Below, piece after piece: positions 32,148-43,700 of a DNA stretch of 64,000 nt (the first letter of the stretch is position 1; each line of letters opens with the position of its first letter). The notes below the pieces were generated by a model. The model was not told the DNA's origin, ran no database searches, and was given only the letters and a program-made list of their open reading frames with translations. The position numbers were made by a program, and so were the translations under genes. Source of the DNA: Fasciola hepatica (lineage: Eukaryota; Platyhelminthes; Trematoda; Plagiorchiida; Fasciolidae); assembly GCA_948099385.1 (NCBI GenBank), contig CANUEZ040000164.1:1192501-1256500 (forward strand). The letters are read 5' to 3'.

Positions 32148-32704
32148 CTAGGTCTCAGGGTTATCAGCTCCTCCGTCTTCGCTCTCGAGTAGGTTAATAC
32201 TGCGTATGTCACGAATGAGCACTCCGTTAGCTGTCTTCACCTTCACCGTTCTTATCATTCCGTCAGTGCTTTTGATGGTTTCCGTAACTACTCCCAAAGA
32301 CCAAGCGCTGAAATGTGCGCGTTCGTCTGCGATCATAACCACGTCCTCAACTTTGAATGGTCTTGTTTTGGCCAGCCACTTCTGTCGAGTCTGCAAAGCC
32401 GGTAGGTACTCCCGCAGCCATCGCCTCCAGAAGACCTTGGCCAGATAGTTCGCTTGCTTCCACCCGTGGAGGTAGCTCCCACGAAGGTTTACCGGCCCTT
32501 GGAAACCCTCGTTCGACCTTAGCGTCAATAAGTCGTTTGGGGTGAGCGCCAGGTGGGTGGGGTCGCCGTTCAATACTGGAACCAGGGGCGGTTGTTCAGG
32601 ATTCGCTCCACCTCAGTCATGACGGCGTTCAGCGTCTCGTCGTCGGGCGGCTGCTGCTCCATGATTGACAGCAATATCCGTCTGGCGGACCGGATCATGC
32701 GTTC
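32148..32704 (-). pseudogene. BEL Pol C-terminus, separated by a stop and a frameshift
   Basis: Directly after the TAG (32705-32707) the frame continues ERMIRSARRILLSIMEQQ, then a 1-bp loss in the C-run near 32583 shifts it. The other frame carries on with VLNGDPTHLALTPNDLLTL, ANYLAKVFWRRWLREYLP and DVVMIADERAHFSAWSLGVV, ending at 32148. The Glu directly after the stop is the expected third catalytic residue of the BEL integrase (G-G-V-W-E), so the nonsense codon replaces the Trp next to it. Confidence 0.85.
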
Positions 32705-35700
32705 CTATACGCCGCCTCGGTGACTGGCCTGTGGGGGGTTGAAATGCCATCGTATGCCGTAGGCCACGGTTCGATTCTGCGGTTCGTCCCTGTTTATGTT
32801 CTTGTGCCAACGCTGCAATTCCCGATGAGCGCCCACAAAGTTCGATCCATTATCTGAGTATATATCGGCCGGTACGCCTCTTCGGTTGATAAATCTTTGC
32901 AAGGCCCGTAGAAACGAATCGGTCGTCATCGAATGTGCGACTTCTGGGTGTACCGCACGTGATTTCATGCACGTCATGATACATCCGTATCGCTTTTCTA
33001 ATCTTTTCCCGCACTTGATCCACAAGGGCCCGAAATAGTCCAACCCGGTGTCACTGAACGGCCACCAGCCCGTAGTCACCCTGCATTCTGGTAGTGGGGC
33101 CATGAGTTGTTTGCCTGCTGTGGCATTGCGTCTCCTGTATTGCACACACCGTCGGATTACGCGTTTTACAGTCTCTCGTCCTCTCAACAACCAAAGACGC
33201 TTTCGGATGACGCTCGTCACGTGACTTTCCCCGGCATGTCCCTCCATGGCATGGACGTGTTGAATCATTAGCTCTACTACAGGTTGTCTCGCAGGCAGCA
33301 GTATAGGATACTTTGTGTCGAAGTTCAGGTGGGCGTTGGTCAGCCTACCATCCACCCGCAGCAGTCCGTTGATGAGTTTGGGGTTTAAACGCTTCAGCTC
33401 GCCTCTTGGAGATGGTATGTCTTTATTGGTCGGCCCCACTTCTTCCGCCCTCTTGAGTTCTCGGGCGAAAGCCTCGCATTGTATCATTCTGAAAATATCG
33501 TACTCTGCCGCTTGTAGCTCATCGGGACCTATCGGGCCGACCCGTATCCGACCTGAGGGCCGTAGCCCTTTCATGACTAGTAAATTTCTCTTGAACCTGG
33601 TTAACCAAACTAGCGAACGAAGCGTGTTCATCCAGGAAGAAATCCTGACCAGTCGCGATAGAATGGACGACGCTTCGACGACGTTGGTTGTTATCACTAC
33701 GCCTTTGATCTCCAGTTCCAATTCCGTAGGGGGTTTTAATTCGAACACGGGCCAGTCCTGTTTGGGCAATTGCAGGAAGTTTGGCCCTCTCGTCCACGTG
33801 TCCAGTTGCCTGAAGTTGTTCGCACCTCGAGAGCACAGGTCGGCCGGATTATCGCCAGACCTGACATGATTCCACTGGTGCGTGGCTGATTCATCGTGGA
33901 TAATCGTGAGCCGGTTAGCAACGAAAGTACTAAACCGGCTCCGGACGTTGTTGATATAGTAAAGTACTATCGTTGAATCCGTCCAGAAGCTCACCGACCA
34001 AATGTAGAGATCGAAACATCTCTTCACAGCTTGCACCACCCTGACTGCCAACACGGCTGCGCTGAGTTCAAGGCGTGGGATTGAGACCAACTTCAGTGGA
34101 GCAACGCGGACTTTGGCGAACAGGATCCTCGTGGTATATTGTCCATCTCCTGCGCACCATCGTCCGTACACCACAGCTCCATAACCGACTTCGGATGCAT
34201 CGGAAAAGGCATGTAGTTCTCCAGTCCGTGTCGTATGGCCAGGAGTCAAACATCGTGGGATTCTTATGTCCCATAATTTCTTCAAGGTGTTCAAAAATTC
34301 TTCCCAGTCCAGCCGGTCCCCTCGGTCCAGTGACTGGTCCCAATCAACTTTCTTACGGCACAGCCGCTGCAGCAAGATCTTTCCGGGTAGCAGCCATGGT
34401 GAGACGAAACCGAGCGGGTCGAACAAACTTGAGACGGCAGATAGTGTGCCACGACGGGTTATTGGCAGCTCGGGAACGTTTAGTTCGAAAACAAAATCGT
34501 CCGTTTCCGCGTCCCATTGTATCCCTAAAGTGCGCTCGATAGGAAGTGGAGAGCCGTCCAAATCTCTTACCCTTTCGGCCTTTTCGTGATACGGGATGAC
34601 CTTCAGCACTTCTGAAGCGTTCGACATCCATTTAGTTAGATGGAAGCCGCCCTCTTCCAGCAATCTCGTCAGACCCCTGAACTGCTCTAGAGCTGATTCC
34701 ACATCATCGAATGACCCAAGGTAGTCGTCGACGTAGAAGTTCCTGCTGACGCTTTCTACCACCGTCCGATGTACTAGATCGCCATGTTTGTTCGCTGATT
34801 CTCGGAGGGCGTAGTTTGCACAAAATGGTGACGATATGGCTCCGAAGGGGTGGACGGTCATCCTATAATTCACCACTGCGTTGTCCCGGTCGCTCCCTTC
34901 CCACCACAGGAAACGTAAAGCATCTCGTTCTCCTACCGGAATCTTCACCTGATGGAACATTTCCCTAATGTCAGCAGACAAGGCCACTTTACCCACTCTG
35001 AAACGGCACAAAACATCGATCAGTGGAGTGGTCCAGTCAGGCCCCTGTAGTAGGCGATCGTTTAACGACTTGCCCTGGAACTTGGCCGCACAGTCGAAAA
35101 CCACCCGCAGTTTATTGGGTTTCTTGGGGTTGATAACCGGATGGTGAGGCAGATACCAGATACCCCTTCTGCTGTCGGTGTTAACAGGCACCTTTTCAAC
35201 GTGACCGAGGGTCTCGTTTCGCTTCATCAAATCCGCGTATCGTTCCCACAGATTCTGGTCTCGAATGAAGCGTTCTTTTAGTCGTAGTAATCGTTGGAGA
35301 ACATAATTTCTGTTGTCAGTCCACGGGTCGACCGGTGTGCGCCATGGGAGGGGAACCTCGAACTGTTTTTTGAGGCCTCTAGTGCCTTGCCGCACCGTTT
35401 GTAGAGCGAAGTGATCTTCTTGAGACAACGCCGGGCTTTTGTCTCCAATGTCATGAAACTCCTTTTCATACAGCCGTTGCAGATGATACTCTATGCGGTC
35501 CGTTTCGGCGGATAAGTAATTCACGGAACCGCGTACCCCTACTGGACCGTATAACATCCATCCCAGAACCGTGCGTACGGCATAAGGTGCCTGGCGGTCG
35601 CCCACTCTCTGGTCAAGCACCCAATGCGCCTCTGGCACGTCGCAGCCGATGAGGAGATCCACTTCATCATCTTCCCAGTCTACAACGGTTACATCCTGCA

Positions 35701-37342
35701 GGTGGGGCCACCGAGTCAAGATTGCGTTCACCGACCTTGGTGCTCGCATGGGGAGATCCGCTAACGTGAATGCTTCCGTTGGTTCAATTTCCTCGTTAGT
35801 GTCTAGAGAGATGAGTTGCAGCCTTAATCTACCGGCAGTCATTACCTGTGTTCCGCCCACCGTGCTCACCGCTAACGACGTCGCACCTTTATCCAGTTGG
35901 TGTTTGTCGGCAAACCGATCTTTCACTAAAGTGGTGTCGGATCCACTATCAACGAAAGCCAACGCCTTGACTATCCCAGTCGGAGTCACTACTCCCACGG
36001 CCACTACGCCTAAACGTACCGGTTTACTGGCAGATTGTGAAGTTGAACAAATCACGCTGAGCTTGGCACTCGCCTCGGATATGGTTACTCTCGCCTGATG
36101 CAGCAGCCGATGGTGTCTGCCCGTGCAGCCCTCGTAACCACATCGATTCCTTGTTCTACATGCTGCTTCCCGGTGCGTGGTGTTGAGACAGATAAAACAT
36201 GCTCCTGCCATCCTCGCCATTCCCCACCGTTCGTCTATTGTGGCGTTCCCGAACTTGGGGCATTCTGGTAGGCCATGGCTAGTACCACAGGATCTGCAAT
36301 TGGGTTTCGACGTAGCATCTCGTGAAATGACGTGTGTATTGGTCCAAGGCTGGTACTTTGGATGTTCCCGTACAGGGGTTTGGACTTGGCTAGTACCAGG
36401 CTTGTTTGCTCGGTTGCTGTCCCGGATGAGTCGGCCGAATCTGCTGTCAGCTATCTTCGTTTGCCTGTCTAAGTATTCAGTCAGGTCTTCGAAGTTGGCT
36501 TCTCTGTCGCTTCGGCTTATCCGTTCTGCTTCTTCCGCCCACCGACCCTGTAGTTCGGGAGAGAGGTGACGGACTATGCCTTCCAAAGTGTGCATGGCGT
36601 CTAGGTCAGCCCTGTAACCTAAATGGTCGACGGCTATTGAGCAGTTTTGCATCCTTATCACCATTTCGGCCATGGTGTAGACGTCGCCCCTGGTTCTCTT
36701 TGCCTCTGCCATCACGCCCTCTATTAGGTTACGGGCCACTTTGAAAGGTTGGCCAAACAAGTCCCTTAGAATCTTTCTTGCCCTTGTGTAGCCTTGTTCT
36801 GGGTCGAGCACAGTGCACCCGTCGATAGCTTCTCTTGCTCGGCCTCGGCAGTAGTGAGTAAGGTAAAGAAGCCTTTGCCCAGAGTCGGTTACCTTGTTTT
36901 CAACGAACGTCTCGAACTGTTTGACAAACTTGCAGTAATGCTCAGCTCGCCCGTCGAAAACCGTTAGCTCTACTCTAGGTAGATCGATCGATGGTGGTTT
37001 GTATTCGGCGACCGGCGTGGGGTTCCCTACCTTATTGCACTCTAACCTATCGGAAGTGTCGAAGTCACTGGTCTCATGCTCTCGCTGTTTCTGTGTACAC
37101 TTCTCTGCTTCCTGCGCCTGTAGTCTAGCCGAAAGTACCTGTTGCTCTAGTTCTAGTATTCTCAGCTTATTTAAATCGACATCCTTACGATCAATATTGT
37201 TTTCAATAACACATGAACTAGCACTGACAGGACTAGGCGATCTAGCATTAACTAAAGAATCATATGTACCCAAAACCTCCACAGAGACTTGCCGTGTTAC
37301 TTCCTGTCCGGATTCCAATGTTTTCGATCCTTTTCTTGGCAT
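32705..37342 (-). pseudogene. BEL Gag-Pol polyprotein (1,545 codons to a premature stop)
   Basis: The frame is open from inside the 5' LTR, but the first plausible ATG after the leader is at 37342 (MPRKGSKTLES). In order: a coiled Gag N-terminus, capsid-like region (VFDGRAEHYCKFVKQFETFV), two Cys-rich knuckles (CRSCGTSHGLPEC and CFICLNTTHREAAC), protease (AFVDSGSDTTLV), RT (LSADIREMFHQVKIP and catalytic FYVDDYLGSF near 34724), RNase H (LHAFSDASEVGYGAVVYG), integrase zinc region (HVHAMEGHAGESH ... C-x2-Y change in the second Cys pair, CVQYRRRN), and integrase core with DYFGPL and IYSDNGSNFVGA. It stops at TAG 32705-32707 in HRGGV where Trp-Glu is expected. Length and order are as in typical BEL/Pao Pol. 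Confidence 0.95.
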
Positions 37343-37384
37343 TTTGCGTGATTTTTTCTCGTTCCAAATAGATCTATTGAGTAT

Positions 37385-37761
37385 TGTTACGGACGTTTGA
37401 GCAATGCGTAGCCAAATTCGCAACGGATCTCGAAATCAGAAGACGATTATCCGTGATATTCTACGATACTAGATTATTACAATAAACAATGACATAAGCA
37501 ATATACAAACCTCAATAATACGATCACAAGGACTCAACAACGAGAAACTGAATGGCAGCGTGTGAGCAAACAGCACGTGCGTCACGCAGGTCCTGAACAA
37601 GTATGTGCCAAAGTAGCGCTCTGGGCGCGAACAAACAACAATTGGTCCAGAAAAACAACAAGTTCGTAAAGACAAGTCAATAGTGTATGGAAATGAGTGA
37701 TGTTGGGAAAAACACTGAATCGCGAGGGAAAAAGGGGGATTTTCCACGACCGGCTGTTACA
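37385..37761 (-). repeat. 5' LTR of the BEL element
   Basis: 377 bp, partner of 31073-31449. Open frames inside it are incidental. Confidence 0.97.
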
Positions 37762-37766
37762 CCGGG
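37762..37766. repeat. Target site duplication of BEL element, right copy (CCGGG)
   Basis: Matches 31068-31072. Confidence 0.9.
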
Positions 37767-37849
37767 CACCACACGCGAGTGCTCAAGTCCAGCCCGGCCC
37801 GCGGACGAAAGTCTACGTTTTACACTCCAGCTGTGTTAGAGGTTGCTAC

Positions 37850-38195
37850 CTAAGCAGTCCTTCGCCTTGATGGCTTTCGATCACAGCTGCTACCGCAATA
37901 GACCGGCCCGTTTCGTGTGACGAAAAGCAGAGCGAACGGGTTGGTCATAGACCTCCACGGACGACATGAAGTATTATCTACAAAGGGCCTCAAACCTGCC
38001 TTTGTAGAGTGTATGCCATGCTGCCAAATTGCACCAGCTCAAGCCGCTCGGTCACCCACATTGAACTGGCTAATATTGGCACATCTCACAACTACTCCCA
38101 GTGAAAACCCAGGACTTAGCCCATCGGAATCTTCAACCATACCCGTCATGGTCACCAGCTACGAAATTCCGCCCGTTTTCCTGATTTCGCGGTAA
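37850..38195 (+). pseudogene. Relic Gypsy Pol C-terminus (CsRn1-like)
   Basis: A plus-strand frame reads VLRLDGFRSQLLPQ, a TAG, then TGPFRVTKSRANGLVIDLHG and VLSTKGLKPAFVE, followed by a Pro/Ser-rich tail to a stop at 38195. Gypsy Pol proteins of this group have Y-x-G-P-F-R-V, a short beta stretch, and S-x-D-R-L-K-P-A-F-V at this place. The counterpart in element D at about 59000 ends SVDRLKPAFVGAG. No LTR is attached. Confidence 0.7.
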
Positions 38196-39180
38196 AATTT
38201 TACAATCTATTGCTAGCACCAGGCTGTGAAATTCCCCACAGATGTGCCAGCCAGTGGGAGCAAACACTTAAAATCAGCATTCACAGTTTAATTTTCTCCT
38301 GGTTCCATGGCGACTACAGCAATAAATGGTGAAATTTTCTCATTAAAATGTTTTTATATCCACCGGAGCTCTCAGGCGCTACTCCCTTCCGGTAGGCCTT
38401 GCCTTCTTTCATAAGGATTCACTCAACCACATTGGCTTCATCCGTACTCTCGCTAGCTCCCGTATACTTTAGAGAAGATAATCATTCATTGGAGAGCGGG
38501 AAGGTTGGCCAGCATGGCGCTGGAGAAGACAAATGGACGCCTTTCTAGATGAACGTGACTTGGCATCTTTTGGGCTCTCGAGCTTGTGGGACCCTGGGCC
38601 GCTTGAAAGCAGGCGGACCGAAGCACATCGGACCTCGAGAGTCCAGATATCGCAAAACCTCAATCGACGGTGGTCTGACATCACCAACAATATAACGAGC
38701 AAGATAAGAGTTCCTGGACTAGCAATAATCTCTGGGATCCTTAAGAAAATTGTGGATATGCCAGACTGTCCCACTTCTACCATATCAGTGAACTTTGATA
38801 TGGATGACTCCCAAAAATTAGCTAAATTTACCAGTGAACCAAGCTGAAGTGGGCATGGAGCTTTCAAATGTCCACTCAAGATAATCAATGAGGCTCTGCG
38901 CTGAATTTAGTTCAGTTCCGTTCAGTTTGCACAGGACAGGTAGTGACCACGGCCAATCGAGCTTCCAGAATTTCTTCGATGGTCTGCGCACCAGTTATGC
39001 ACCCACCACTGCCGAGTGTATTTCGTCGAATCCTCGCTAAAAATTAGAGGAAGCGGAGAACCTCATCGCACGTCAACTGCGAGAGACGTCACGCATCGTG
39101 AGCGTTCACTGAGACTGCATGCGATGAGCAAAAAGTCTATTAAAAAGTACTCCAGAAGGACCACGGTGTTACCCGTCATC
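38196..39180. other. Non-coding, nothing recognised
   Basis: The open frames of about 100-140 residues at 38469-38888 overlap on opposite strands and match no family that I know. It is probably decayed repeat sequence. Confidence 0.35.
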
Positions 39181-39254
39181 CATCTAGTTGATATACTCAA
39201 GGCTCACTACGAGGAAATATCTCGTACCACTTGCGATCTAGGGCACTTTTGAAA

Positions 39255-40861
39255 GATTGGACGGTCTGCAGATCTATCATTACACCAGGCAGACCGTTCT
39301 AACTGTTCTTAACCCTGTTGCTGAAGAAGTGCGATCTAGCCATCAACCTAGATCGGGCTTTTATCAGCTTCTTTTCATGTCCCCTTGTTCTGAATTCTAC
39401 GACCAACTGGAATAGACTATCTGGTCTAAGGCCAGAAAAGCCCTTCATTACCTTGAACGTTTCTATGAGATCTCCTCGACTTCTCCTTCGTTCCAACGGG
39501 AAAAGATTCAGGTCACGGAGTCTCTGCTCGTAAGTCCTACTCTTCTGCCCTTCAACCATTTGCGTGGCGAGACGTTAGACTTTCTCGAGGCAGGCGGCGT
39601 TCTTTTTGCAGAAGGGTGACGAAGCCTGCACGCTACCTTCTAAGTGAGGCCGTACTATAGCCATGTAAATAGGTACGAATACCTCCGGCTTCCGGCAAGA
39701 CAAAGCTGATCGCAGCCCAAAGAGCCCCCCACGAGCCTTATGCGCAGTAGCGTTGCGCTGCTCTGACCACTTGAAGTCACTGTTCATGATGATCCCGAAG
39801 TCTTTAACCCTACCGACTGCCTCTACGGTGAATAGCCCTCGATCATGGGCGACAGTTAGGCCCACTGTTGTCCTTGACAACGAATGGCTTTTTTCAGCGT
39901 TCAGAGGTAAGTCCCATTTGTATGCCCAGTTCAGGACGATACCTATTTCCCTGCTCAAGTCCGCCCTACCCTTAGATCCAACAATCTTCACATCATCCGC
40001 AAAAATAAAGCCGGGCGACTGAAGAGCAGATGTCAGGTCATTAATAAATAACAAGAATAGGACCGGGCCTAGGACGGATCCCTGAGGTACACCACTGGTG
40101 GCATTCACCAAACTGGAGCACCTGTCTCCCACTTTGACGTAAAACGTCCTGTGGGAGAGGAAGTCCTTCAGCCACCTAAATACTGGCCCACCTAAGCCGA
40201 ACATCTCCATCTTGCATTGCAAAAGTTGATGATTAACGGAGTCGAACGCCTTGCTAAACTCCAGGTAGCATACCTCAACTTGCTTACCTTCGTCCAGTCG
40301 TCGAGGTACTTCATCTGAGAAGCACAAGAGATTGGTCAGACAAGATCTCTTTTTAGGGAATCCATGCTGCGCCGGACTTAACATAGAGTGCTCCAGTAAA
40401 TGCTGGCAGATATGGGCACGGATTATCCTCTCCAGGACCTTACATGGGATGCCAGTTAGGCTTACCAGCCCGCAGTTCTGCACAGCCGACTTAGGCCCAC
40501 TTTTGTGTATTGCCACAACTGCCGCGACTTTTCAGTCCTGAAGCAGCTTACTCTGGTCCAACGTGGATCTGTACAGCCTGCATACCGATGGAGCTATGAT
40601 ATCCGCCAACGGCTTGATGATAGCTGGATGAATGCCATCTGGTCCCGCTGACTTGTGGCTGTTCAACTCCTGTAGGTACTCACGCACGCTTTCCTCTGAG
40701 AGGTCTAGCTCGTTTGACTGAGGAGAAGGATGCACCAGAGTCAGATCTATTTGCGTCCCACCAACCATTCTATGCACACTACCAAAGTATTCCCCCACGG
40801 CGTCTGCTTTGCCCTGGTCATCAGTGACAACACCGTAGTCTCTAGTGGATGGTGGACCCAC
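39255..40861 (-). pseudogene. CR1 LINE reverse transcriptase
   Basis: One frame with three nonsense codons in place: TGA near 40529 (after LLQD, Trp expected), TAA near 39573 (after CLEKV, Gln expected) and TAG or TAA near 39299. It contains ELNSHKSAGPDGIHPAIIKP, LERIIRAHICQHL, HGFPKKRSCLTNLL, YLEFSKAFDSVNHQLL, SGVPQGSVLGPVLFLLFIND, GFIFADDVKIVG (catalytic box), then RTYEQRLRDLNLFPLERR near 39510. FADD is a normal variant for CR1. Confidence 0.9.
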
Positions 40862-41091
40862 GGCATTTATTGTTGGGCCTGTAGACTATACATATCCGTA
40901 GAATATTTTCGGCTACTGTCTTACGGACTGGGCCAATTTGAGCTCAAATTCCTGCTGGGAAGTTCTCAGAAGGCTTACAATCTCGTTTCTCAGCTTTGTG
41001 TAGCGGTTCCAGGCTAGCCGACTGCCGGAAGCTTTGTACTGGTTCCAGCAGTGTTTTTACGTCTGATTGCCTTGGCTATTGCAGCATATCA

Positions 41092-41829
41092 CTACATGGG
41101 TTTGCCCTCCACACTCCTTCGTTTTAAAGGTGCGAACTCTTCCTGTAGGGCAGTCAGGGATCCCTTTATGGTCTGCCAGCGCTCCTCGACAGTAGCCTCC
41201 TCTGTCGTGCCCCAGGTCAAGCCCATCGCCCTATTACGAAGCCTATCTATGTCCATACAACCGGAAGTTCTGACTAGCCTTGAAGGTACCTTGGGTTGCC
41301 GCATGCATAGGACTATTTTGACACCTACGTGGTCACTCTTGCCCAGCGGAGCACAATAATGCAGTCCAGACACGTCGTTGGGGAGGTTCGTTATAGCTAG
41401 GTCCAGCAAGGATGGAACGCATCCAGTCCTATATCTGGTAGTTTCCCTAATATGGTGGTGCAACGCATTGGCATGCAGCCATTCTAAGTAGATTTGCTCC
41501 TCCGATCCCGGCACGCAAACCTCAGCCACCCAGTCGATGTGCGGGAGATTGAAGTCACCCACTATGAGGGTCTTTTGTGCGTCCTTAACTAGTTCAGTCA
41601 AAGTCCGGAGTAAACAAGCGTCCTCTTCGTGGTTAGTGCTTGGTGCCGTGTAGGCACAGAAAACGTTAACCCTTCTGCCTGGGAGGATGATCGTGACGGC
41701 ACATAACTGTATATTATGAGTGCACATCTTGGTCTGAGCCGTAAGGTGTTGTTGGCCGTCGATCAATGAACGCAGTTTTAAGAAACTTTCTTCCGTAATT
41801 TTCATACAAAATCCTGCTGACCAACTCAC
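41092..41829 (-). pseudogene. CR1 LINE endonuclease, C-terminal two thirds
   Basis: A 245-residue frame with VNVFCAYTAPSTNHEEDACL, LIVGDFNLPHIDW (metal-binding Asp-x-Asn of the APE-type endonuclease), SLLDLAITN, GKSDHVGVKIVL (catalytic Ser-Asp-His) and a tail that leads to the linker. The N-terminal Asn and Glu boxes are missing. A frame change and several stops at 41091-40862 separate it from the RT. Confidence 0.85.
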
Positions 41830-41909
41830 TGAATATCTTATTGGGTCACATTGTTTGTCACTTTCTTACTTCGGCGACCGAAGCGTGATGGTTGCTTATT
41901 GACACTGCC

Positions 41910-42701
41910 TTATTTTCCACTTCGGCTCAGATGTTTTTCATGCTTACAAACTGTAAGTTGTGCAGTACCGTGTGATGAACTATTCGTTGATTCCCGAATC
42001 TGCCACGGTCTTTTGACATTCGGCCAAATACTCAGGCCTGATGAACTAATGATTTCAGTTGCTCTTTTGTCGTGCTGACCAGCAAGACTGATTAGGTGGA
42101 AACAACTTTGGGACTGGACCACGCGGGGAATCAAACTTGGTTTCACTGTAATGCACTCAGACAGATAGCCACTCCCATCTTTATCGGTGTGAGTGTTGCT
42201 GCTTGCTGATGCGCCGAGCTTCGGCTCACCGATTTTTCTTTCTGTCTTTGCAAATCGTACATGTGCCACCCCCGCGGAAGACACTGCATCTCTCATACTA
42301 CAATACAACCCGGAATCAACACCGGGAAATACATCATTAAGATATAACTGTAGTGAAGTAGACAAAAAATGATAGTGGAGCTTATTGACGCCATTAGCGA
42401 AGAACTCTGCAGGAAGATCATGGATGGAGCCTGCTTGAAGGGACAACGTCTGTATTACCAGTTTGCCGCACGAGACCACCGAGGCTAATAGCGTATGGAC
42501 TCGGTGGATTACTAAGATCGCAAATCGAATAACGTTTGGCCAGCGCCAGAAAAACAAAGTCGAGCCACAAAAGGGTGTACGCGAGCTTGCGGAGCAGAGT
42601 GCAGAGACAAACGATAACAGGGGACACACAACACCATGTGTCGTATTGGGGGTCGAAACCGGAACAGCTTTGTTCGGAGTGATGAAGCAAAGTGAACACA
42701 T
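41910..42701 (-). other. Unidentified open frame of 263 codons
   Basis: A long frame next to the truncated CR1 end. The product has no recognisable domain, no clear signal peptide, and no splice context. It covers a weak tRNA-like B box (TTTGATTCCCC, minus strand, near 42135). It is more likely decayed repeat sequence than a gene, but its length is above what I expect by chance. Confidence 0.2.
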
Positions 42702-43324
42702 AAGCTGTTACTAAAGACTAATACCGAAAATGAGGGTATTGTCAAGGCACATGCCCAAGCACGGTCAAGGGCAGGAGTCTAAGGCTTCGAGATGGCCACT
42801 TATCCTAAAAGCCTCGGATTGCTTTTGGATGACCATGTTCTCTCTACAGCCCCTAGTGAGGAATTCTACCCATTGACTTCTACTTGCCGTGTTCCTATCG
42901 AAGTAAGGGGAAGAGGGCGGGCGCTTGGTTCTCCTTACTGGATTAGCTTACCGACTGGTTTTCATTCTAGGGAGGCGGATAAACCTTGATTCCAAGCCAG
43001 TCACTGGTGCAGTAGGAGACGCACAGCAATATACCCATCAGCTTCTACGGCAGGGGCATGTGCTGAGCACCTAGAATGCATAGCCTCATCCGAAAGCGTA
43101 TGAGCTGAATAGCCGGTCATCGGCACCCAAAGCGCTACGATGGTTCTATATCATCCTACTGCACTGTAAGTTGGGCTTTCTAGTCAGAGGCTTGTAGTGG
43201 GGCCCTCTAAGACAACCCTCTACTTCGGTCTGGGCTGCAAATAAGTATCCAGCTCGTGTGCCCGCATCAAACCTCCACACACATGGTTGCTCGTCCTCAA
43301 GCTGGACTCTATTCACTCATTAAG
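42702..43324. other. Non-coding, nothing recognised
   Basis: I see no supported exon, RNA gene or transposon domain. Confidence 0.35.
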
Positions 43325-43700
43325 TCTTCAAAGAACGGCTGTGGAAAATCCCCCGGAAGCACGGCAGCTTCATGTTTCCCTGACATCACTCGCTCATATA
43401 CAGTATTTGCTTGCTTTTATGCACCGTATGTTCTCATGAACAAACCGTTGTTTGTTGGCGTCCAAATTGCTACTCTGTCATATTCTATCTTGGACCTGCA
43501 TAACTCACTTCCTCCTTTCTCGCGCGCTGCAATTCGGTTCTCGTTTTCGGAGCCCATTTAATTGCGTAATTGAGGTTCGTATCAGTTTAATAGTAATTGT
43601 TTATTTGATAGTCAAGTATTGTAGAATTTCAAGGATAAACGCATTCTGATTTCGGGATCCATTACGAAATTGGCTGCGTATTGCTCAAAAGCCTCTTGCA
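43325..43700 (+). repeat. BEL LTR, subfamily 2 (solo or orphan)
   Basis: About 376 bp, co-linear with the minus-strand LTR of the full-length BEL: GTGGAAAATCCCCC near the start, ACATCACTC, a GTTGTTTGTTGGCG motif, CTTGGACCTGC, GTTTATTTGATAG, and TTCTGATTTCGGGATCC near the end. It is closer to the copy at 53525-53895 than to the full-length element. No BEL coding sequence is attached on either side. Confidence 0.85.

Larger units (their letters stand above)
31073..37761 (-). mobile_element. Full-length BEL/Pao LTR retrotransposon (6,689 bp)
   Basis: Two 377-bp LTRs (31073-31449 and 37385-37761) differ at about four positions (about 99 percent identity), and a CCGGG duplication flanks the element. 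In element orientation the LTR starts TGTAACAGCC and ends CGTAACA. A single Gag-Pol frame runs almost the whole interior. A purine-rich tract (TTTTGGTGGGCGG on the minus strand, just before the 3' LTR at 31450) is the likely PPT. The 3' non-coding part (31450-32147) contains degenerate repeats. Two lesions near the Pol end (TAG at 32705-32707 and a 1-bp deletion near 32583) disable it. Solo and partial LTRs of a related subfamily lie elsewhere in the window. Confidence 0.97.
39180..41855 (-). mobile_element. CR1-type LINE, 5'-truncated and disabled
   Basis: On the minus strand, an endonuclease C-terminal part (41829-41092) is followed by a broken linker and a nearly continuous RT frame (40861 to about 39255). 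The element ends near 39180. The endonuclease start is missing, as usual for 5'-truncated LINEs. The order endonuclease, RT and a C-terminal RLRDLNLFPLERRRSRGDLI box is that of CR1/Perere-like elements in flukes. No target duplication was identified. Confidence 0.9.

Noticed and set aside
33315..36569. Plus-strand frames of 107-184 codons across the BEL Pol
   Set aside because: They are antisense shadows of a 1,545-codon Pol with clear domains.
32705..37423. The long BEL frame taken as a host gene starting at 37423
   Set aside because: The start would lie inside the LTR. LTRs, TSD and Gag-Pol domains identify it as a retrotransposon, and the ATG at 37342 fits better.
40000..40015. FADD instead of YADD in the CR1 reverse transcriptase as an anomaly
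   Set aside because: FADD is a usual variant in CR1-type elements.
42090..42200. Possible minus-strand SINE with TTTGATTCCCC as B box
   Set aside because: The A box is weak and there is no second copy to compare.
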